Shown piece by piece: positions 34,469 through 38,448 of a stretch of 38,448 nucleotides of DNA. The notes beneath the pieces were generated by a model. That model ran no database searches, had not been told where the DNA came from, and saw only the letters and a program-made list of their open reading frames with translations. This stretch comes from Cudoniella acicularis (Eukaryota; Ascomycota; Leotiomycetes; Helotiales; Helotiaceae), in the NCBI GenBank assembly GCA_013054445.1, contig JAAMPI010000420.1, positions 1 through 38,448 of the forward strand, in the 5' to 3' direction. The stretch's first letter is position 1; every line of letters starts with the position of its first letter. The position numbers were made by a program, and so were the translations under genes.

Positions 34469-37400
34469 ATGGTCAAGGCTACTGTCCCCAAACCTGCCTC
34501 GGGGCCCGGAAGCTACAATTCAATTGCAGCACAGTATGCGCGCGCAAAAGCGATCAAGGACGCGGAAGATGCCGCGAAAGCAAGTGCAGAAAAGTTTGCG
34601 AAAGCCCCAAAAGAGAAGAGTACACTGGAGAGACTGAGCGAGAGGAAGAGGGACAGGTTTAAGAGGGAATGGATTTGGGTTGCTGGGGCTTTTGTGTGGT
34701 TTTTGTGAGTGTTAATCTTGCAAGTATTGAGGGTTTAGAGGGGATGAAAAAGGGTGTGCTAACGGGATAATTGTACAATAGATTCATTCATGCCAGCGGT
34801 CTCTACTTCTTCACCAAAGGCTTCCTCCTCACGCGCCTTGTCCTTGACGAAAAATCATCCTGCGCTGTTCCCCCGATAGCTCTCAATACACATTTCAAGG
34901 GGGAGGGTACGATAGAGGGGGGATGTTGGCATCCTAAGACTTTCGACAGGGCAATGGTGGTTATAATCGATGCGCTGAGATATGATTTTACTATTCCATT
35001 CAAGAACGAAAGTCAGGCGCAGGCATTCCATAATGCAATCCCGGTTCTGTACGAAACTGTTATTAAAGAGCCTCATAATGCTTTCTTGCTGCCTTTTATT
35101 GCGGATCCGCCGACCACTACACTTCAGCGGCTCAAGGGACTTACGACAGGGAACCTTCCTACATTTATCGATGCTGGGTCGAATTTTGCCGGAGAAGCTA
35201 TTAGGGAAGACAATTTATTGATGCAATTAAAGGATGTTGGGAAGAAAATGGTACATCTAGGAGATGATACTTGGACTGCTCTATTTCCAGGATATTTCGA
35301 GCCAAATATCAGCAGGGCGTATCACAGCTTAAAGACGTGGGATTTACATAGTGTGGATAACGGTGTGCTAGAGCACATATTCCCTCTGGTACGAGAGAAA
35401 GAGAAGAAAGCGCAATGGGATGTTATGTTTGCGCATTTTCTTGGTGTAGATCATGCGGGACATACTTATGGACCTAATCATCCTGGTATGACTGCCAAAT
35501 TACAGCAAATGGACCAAGTTGTGAGAGAACTTATTGAGGCTATTGACGATGATACGTTGTTGGTCATTATGGGAGATCACGGAATGGATAAGAAGGGTGA
35601 CCATGGTGGGGAGAGTGAGGATGAGGTTGAAGCAGCTTTGTGGATGTATTCCAGGAAAGGTGTTTTTGGCCGTACAGATCCTTCATTCGTCACTCCTCCG
35701 CCAACGGCGAAAGTAAGACCAGTTAACCAGCTTGATTTGGTTCCTACTTTGGCGCTTCTGCTTGGTATACCAATCCCCTTCAATAACCTGGGTCAACCGA
35801 TCGAGGAGGCTTTTGCGGGCAAAAAGGGAAATTCCTGGGAGAATCTTGCGAGTGTTGGAAGAATGGCCTCTGCGGCCATTAAAAGATATCAGGCCGCGTA
35901 TTATGAAGCTCGTGGTATTGATGAAAGCGTAGTTGATGGGTCTCCTCGAGCTCTTTGGGCAACAGCAGAGGCAGCCTTTTCTGGAACCGGAAAGAAAAAA
36001 ATGTGGAAGGAAGGCTATAGTGGCTTTTCAACCTTCCAAGCTGAGACTTTAAGGATATCTCGGGATCTGTGGTCTCGATTTGACGTCCCAAGCATTACCC
36101 TCGGGGTTGCAATTTTGGCAGCAGGTGTCATTGCTCTGATCTTGTTTGCAAATGATAATGCCGAAGATGGTGCTGCGGTTGAAGATCCTGAACTGGACCG
36201 AGCAGAACAGCAATTAGAACTTGAGAATTTCTCAAAAGGAATCACAACAGATGATGACGAAACTTCTAGTCGATCCCTCGTACTAGGTGGATTGATCGGT
36301 AGTGGGTTGGGCGCTCTTGCTGGAACGTTTATATGGGGAATGATGGGACAGGATTTGTCTCTAATGGAATTTGGTTTGGCTGGCGCTTCCATTGCGGGAC
36401 CTGTCGGCGTTTTCTATGAACAGATCAGAAGGAGGATACAATTCAGCAACCCTTTGCCAACAACTCTTTGGGGTTGGGATGGCAGTTATCTTCACAGTCA
36501 GTCAGTCTATTGGATTTGCCTCGAATTCCTACACCATCTGGGAAGACTCAATTTTGTTATTTTTCATCTCAACGTTCGGCTTGGCGACAGCAGCATCAGC
36601 ACTTCGACTGGAAAAAGTCTCTGAGAGGACCCTAGGAGTCTACCATTCCCTAGCTTTCGTCGTTTTAGGCTGGATAGCTTCCTTCTCCAAACTCTGTCGT
36701 GACGAACAAAGTCCTTATTGCAGATCTACATATTATGCCTCGGAAACATCATCAACTTCCGCTCCATGGCAATTAATTATCCCATTCGCAATCGCCATTG
36801 CCCTCCCCTCAATCATCAAATCGTATTATGCTACTAGCCGCTCATACGAAGGCTTCGCTCCAATCTGGATCACCTGGGCCTTCAGAGGCGGTCTCGTCCT
36901 GAGCGCCATATTTTGGGTTTTGGACGCCGCAGATGGTGGGAAGTGGGCTTCACAATACCCGGCAGGCCTCTTAAGACGAATCCGCGTCCCAATTGCACAA
37001 ACAATCCTAGCAGTGGCTTTGGGAGCAGGCACCACAGCATTCACCTACGCTCCACCTTGTGTCTCGATCAGCACCGTCATCCAGTCTCCTCCCCCTGGTG
37101 CCCCACAAACAGTACCCCCAAAACCCACCGTCACTATTCTCGGCTTCGCCAACACCCATGGAAGCCGGTACCTCCTACTCGTAACCAGCATCCTTCTCTC
37201 CCTTATTCTCGTCCAGAAACCCATGGGCGGCGGCTCCCTTGCCCTTATGGCCTGGCAAACACTCTCCCTTCTCGAAATCCTCGATCTCCTCACCCTCACT
37301 TCCTCCCCCATCGGCCCGATAGTTCTCGCCCTCCTCGGCTCCTTCCACTTCTTTAAGACCGGCCACCAAGCCACTCTCACCAGCATCGACTGGAACATTG

Positions 37401-37777
37401 CCTTCCTAGCCCTCCACGAAGTACGCTACCCCTGGTCCGCCATCCTCGTCGCGCTCAACAGCTTTGGTACTCAAATCCTCGCGGTAGCCGCGGTACCTTT
37501 AGTCGTGTTATGGAAACAGGCGCCAAAAAAGAAGGGGTTGTTAAGGAGCGTGGTCACAGCGTTAGCATATCACGTTCTCTATTATGCGGTTATTGGACTA
37601 GCGACGACGATGTGGGCCGGCCATCTGAGGAGACATCTGATGCTTTATCGGATTTTTTGCCCCAAGTTCTTGACTGCTGCGGCGGTTATGGTAGTGGTTG
37701 ATGTGGTGGGTATTGTTGTTGCTCTTGCGGGGTTTAGGGTTAATAGGTTGAGTGTTGGGGAGGTTTTTGGGTGGTAG
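34469..37777 (+). CDS. gpi13: GPI ethanolamine phosphate transferase 3 (Gpi13/PIG-O), with apparent frameshift
   Basis: ER membrane enzyme that adds ethanolamine phosphate to the third mannose of the GPI anchor, the group that later joins the protein. Essential in yeast. Exon 1 is 34469-34704 and exon 2 starts at 34782 (branch site GTGCTAACG). One N-terminal membrane helix (about 68-95) precedes a lumenal alkaline-phosphatase-like domain: VVIIDALRYDF (about 136-146), the GDDTWTALFPGYF motif, GVDHAGHTYGP and MGDHGMDKKGDHGG (about 340). A multi-helix C-terminal membrane domain follows from about 514. Between 36469 and 36478 the frame shifts by one base: the upstream frame reads ...TTLWGW and would stop at 36624, while the family sequence continues in another frame (MAVIFTVSQSIGFASN) to 37777. 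Discounting one G gives 1076 residues, the expected length. An assembly error in a G run is the simplest explanation; a real mutation is possible. Confidence 0.93.
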
Positions 37778-38448
37778 ATCTTGCCTAGCTTCACACCTTG
37801 GTCGCGCTAGATGGGAAGTCGAGATATATGATGGATCCTTAAGATGATTATATATCTCGAGATGTTACTAAAAAGAAGAGACCTATTGTTGGTTTATATG
37901 AAGAAAGTACTTGCATGTAGAAGTACAGCAATACCTCTATTTCCTTTGTTGGATGTGTGTTTGCATAGCGAGACCGGGTATAGGCTGGTTGGCAAGGTGT
38001 CTAGGTCTAATTAGAAACATGATTTTATTTGAAATCATTGCTTCTTTAAAACACCCTTTCTTGTGATTATGCTTTCTTCTAATCTATTTCTTATTGCTGT
38101 AAGATATGTTCTAGAGCTACTATTACGCATCTTGAGACAAGACTCCTTGAAAGTTCAAGGATAATGGCTATGAGAAAGGGGGAGGGGAGGGGGGAAGATG
38201 GGAGTTAGAGGGAAGAGAAGGTGAAAAGGAATAATTCTAAACATCTCTCTGGCCTGAACATAAGAGCACAGGCTAGATTAGACTAAATCCACTTTCTTCC
38301 CATAATGTGTCATAACACAGCACTACACAACTGCTGTTAGCCGATTTTTTCCCTCCCCAAAACTAAGCATCGCACTATAAATTTTACTCGATAATAACCA
38401 ACGTAATTCTTATTATTAGAATAAGCCAAATAGAGCAAATTAATCGTA
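37778..38448. other. Downstream flank of gpi13
   Basis: No gene seen to the window end. It contains an inverted repeat just after gpi13, AT-rich DNA and a G/A-rich tract near 38175-38225. Confidence 0.5.
37819..37860 (+). repeat. Inverted repeat in the gpi13 3' flank
   Basis: TCGAGATATAT at 37819-37829 and its exact complement ATATATCTCGA at 37850-37860 could form an 11-bp stem with a 20-base loop about 40 bases after the stop. It may fold in the 3' untranslated region; a role in 3' end formation is only a guess. Confidence 0.55.

Noticed and set aside
36473..36497. A 25-nt intron that would restore the gpi13 frame
   Set aside because: Ends are GT-AG and phase fits, but 25 nt is below the workable intron size in fungi, and there is no branch site.

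Overview
The window is nuclear DNA of a filamentous ascomycete. Genes carry several short introns with GTAAGT-type donors, CTAAC-type branch sites and CAG/TAG acceptors. The gene content (Sec8, Fes1, Vps68, Smi1/Knr4, GPI13, actin) is that of Pezizomycotina. The wording of the PNP-NACHT-ankyrin locus and the compact genes suggest Leotiomycetes/Helotiales, but that is an impression and not proof. No prokaryotic features, rRNA, tRNA or CRISPR array were seen.

Layout, left to right. At 1.6-3.4 kb (+) lies a two-RING plus LON-domain protein of the CrgA type; a 3' intron reveals a C-terminal CaaX box. At 4.2-7.8 kb (+) is a fungal NOD-like-receptor gene (nucleoside phosphorylase, NACHT, ankyrin repeats) broken by two in-frame stops and a frameshift. 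At 8.6-9.8 kb (-) is a four-exon secreted cysteine-containing protein that I do not recognise. At 12.1-12.6 kb (-) is a small multi-pass membrane protein with uncertain structure. At 13.2-13.9 kb (-) is the Hsp70 exchange factor Fes1. At 16.0-17.6 kb (+) is the six-exon actin gene. At 18.6-21.2 kb (+) is a secreted histidine acid phosphatase whose catalytic fold is interrupted by about 270 low-complexity residues. At 21.5-22.2 kb (-) is a small secreted protein with three exons. At 23.7-26.9 kb (+) is exocyst subunit Sec8. At 27.7-28.2 kb (+) is a 157-residue protein of unknown function. A short inverted-repeat (MITE-like) element at 29.9-30.1 kb lies just upstream of Smi1/Knr4 (30.4-32.1 kb, +). 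Vps68 (33.1-33.8 kb, +) and GPI13 (34.5-37.8 kb, +) follow; GPI13 carries an apparent one-base frameshift.

Functionally this is mostly housekeeping chromosome: secretion and polarity (Sec8, actin), the cell wall and GPI anchors (Smi1, GPI13), endosomal sorting (Vps68) and chaperoning (Fes1). Accessory content is the dead NLR, two secreted proteins and the phosphatase. The genes are not arranged as an operon-like or biosynthetic cluster, and I see no convincing new multi-gene system. The observations most worth following are the interrupted phosphatase, the hidden CaaX box, the higher-order ankyrin duplication in the decayed NLR, the MITE in the Smi1 promoter, the apparent GPI13 frameshift, and a repeated switch from C-rich to G-rich coding strand near the 3' end of at least five genes.
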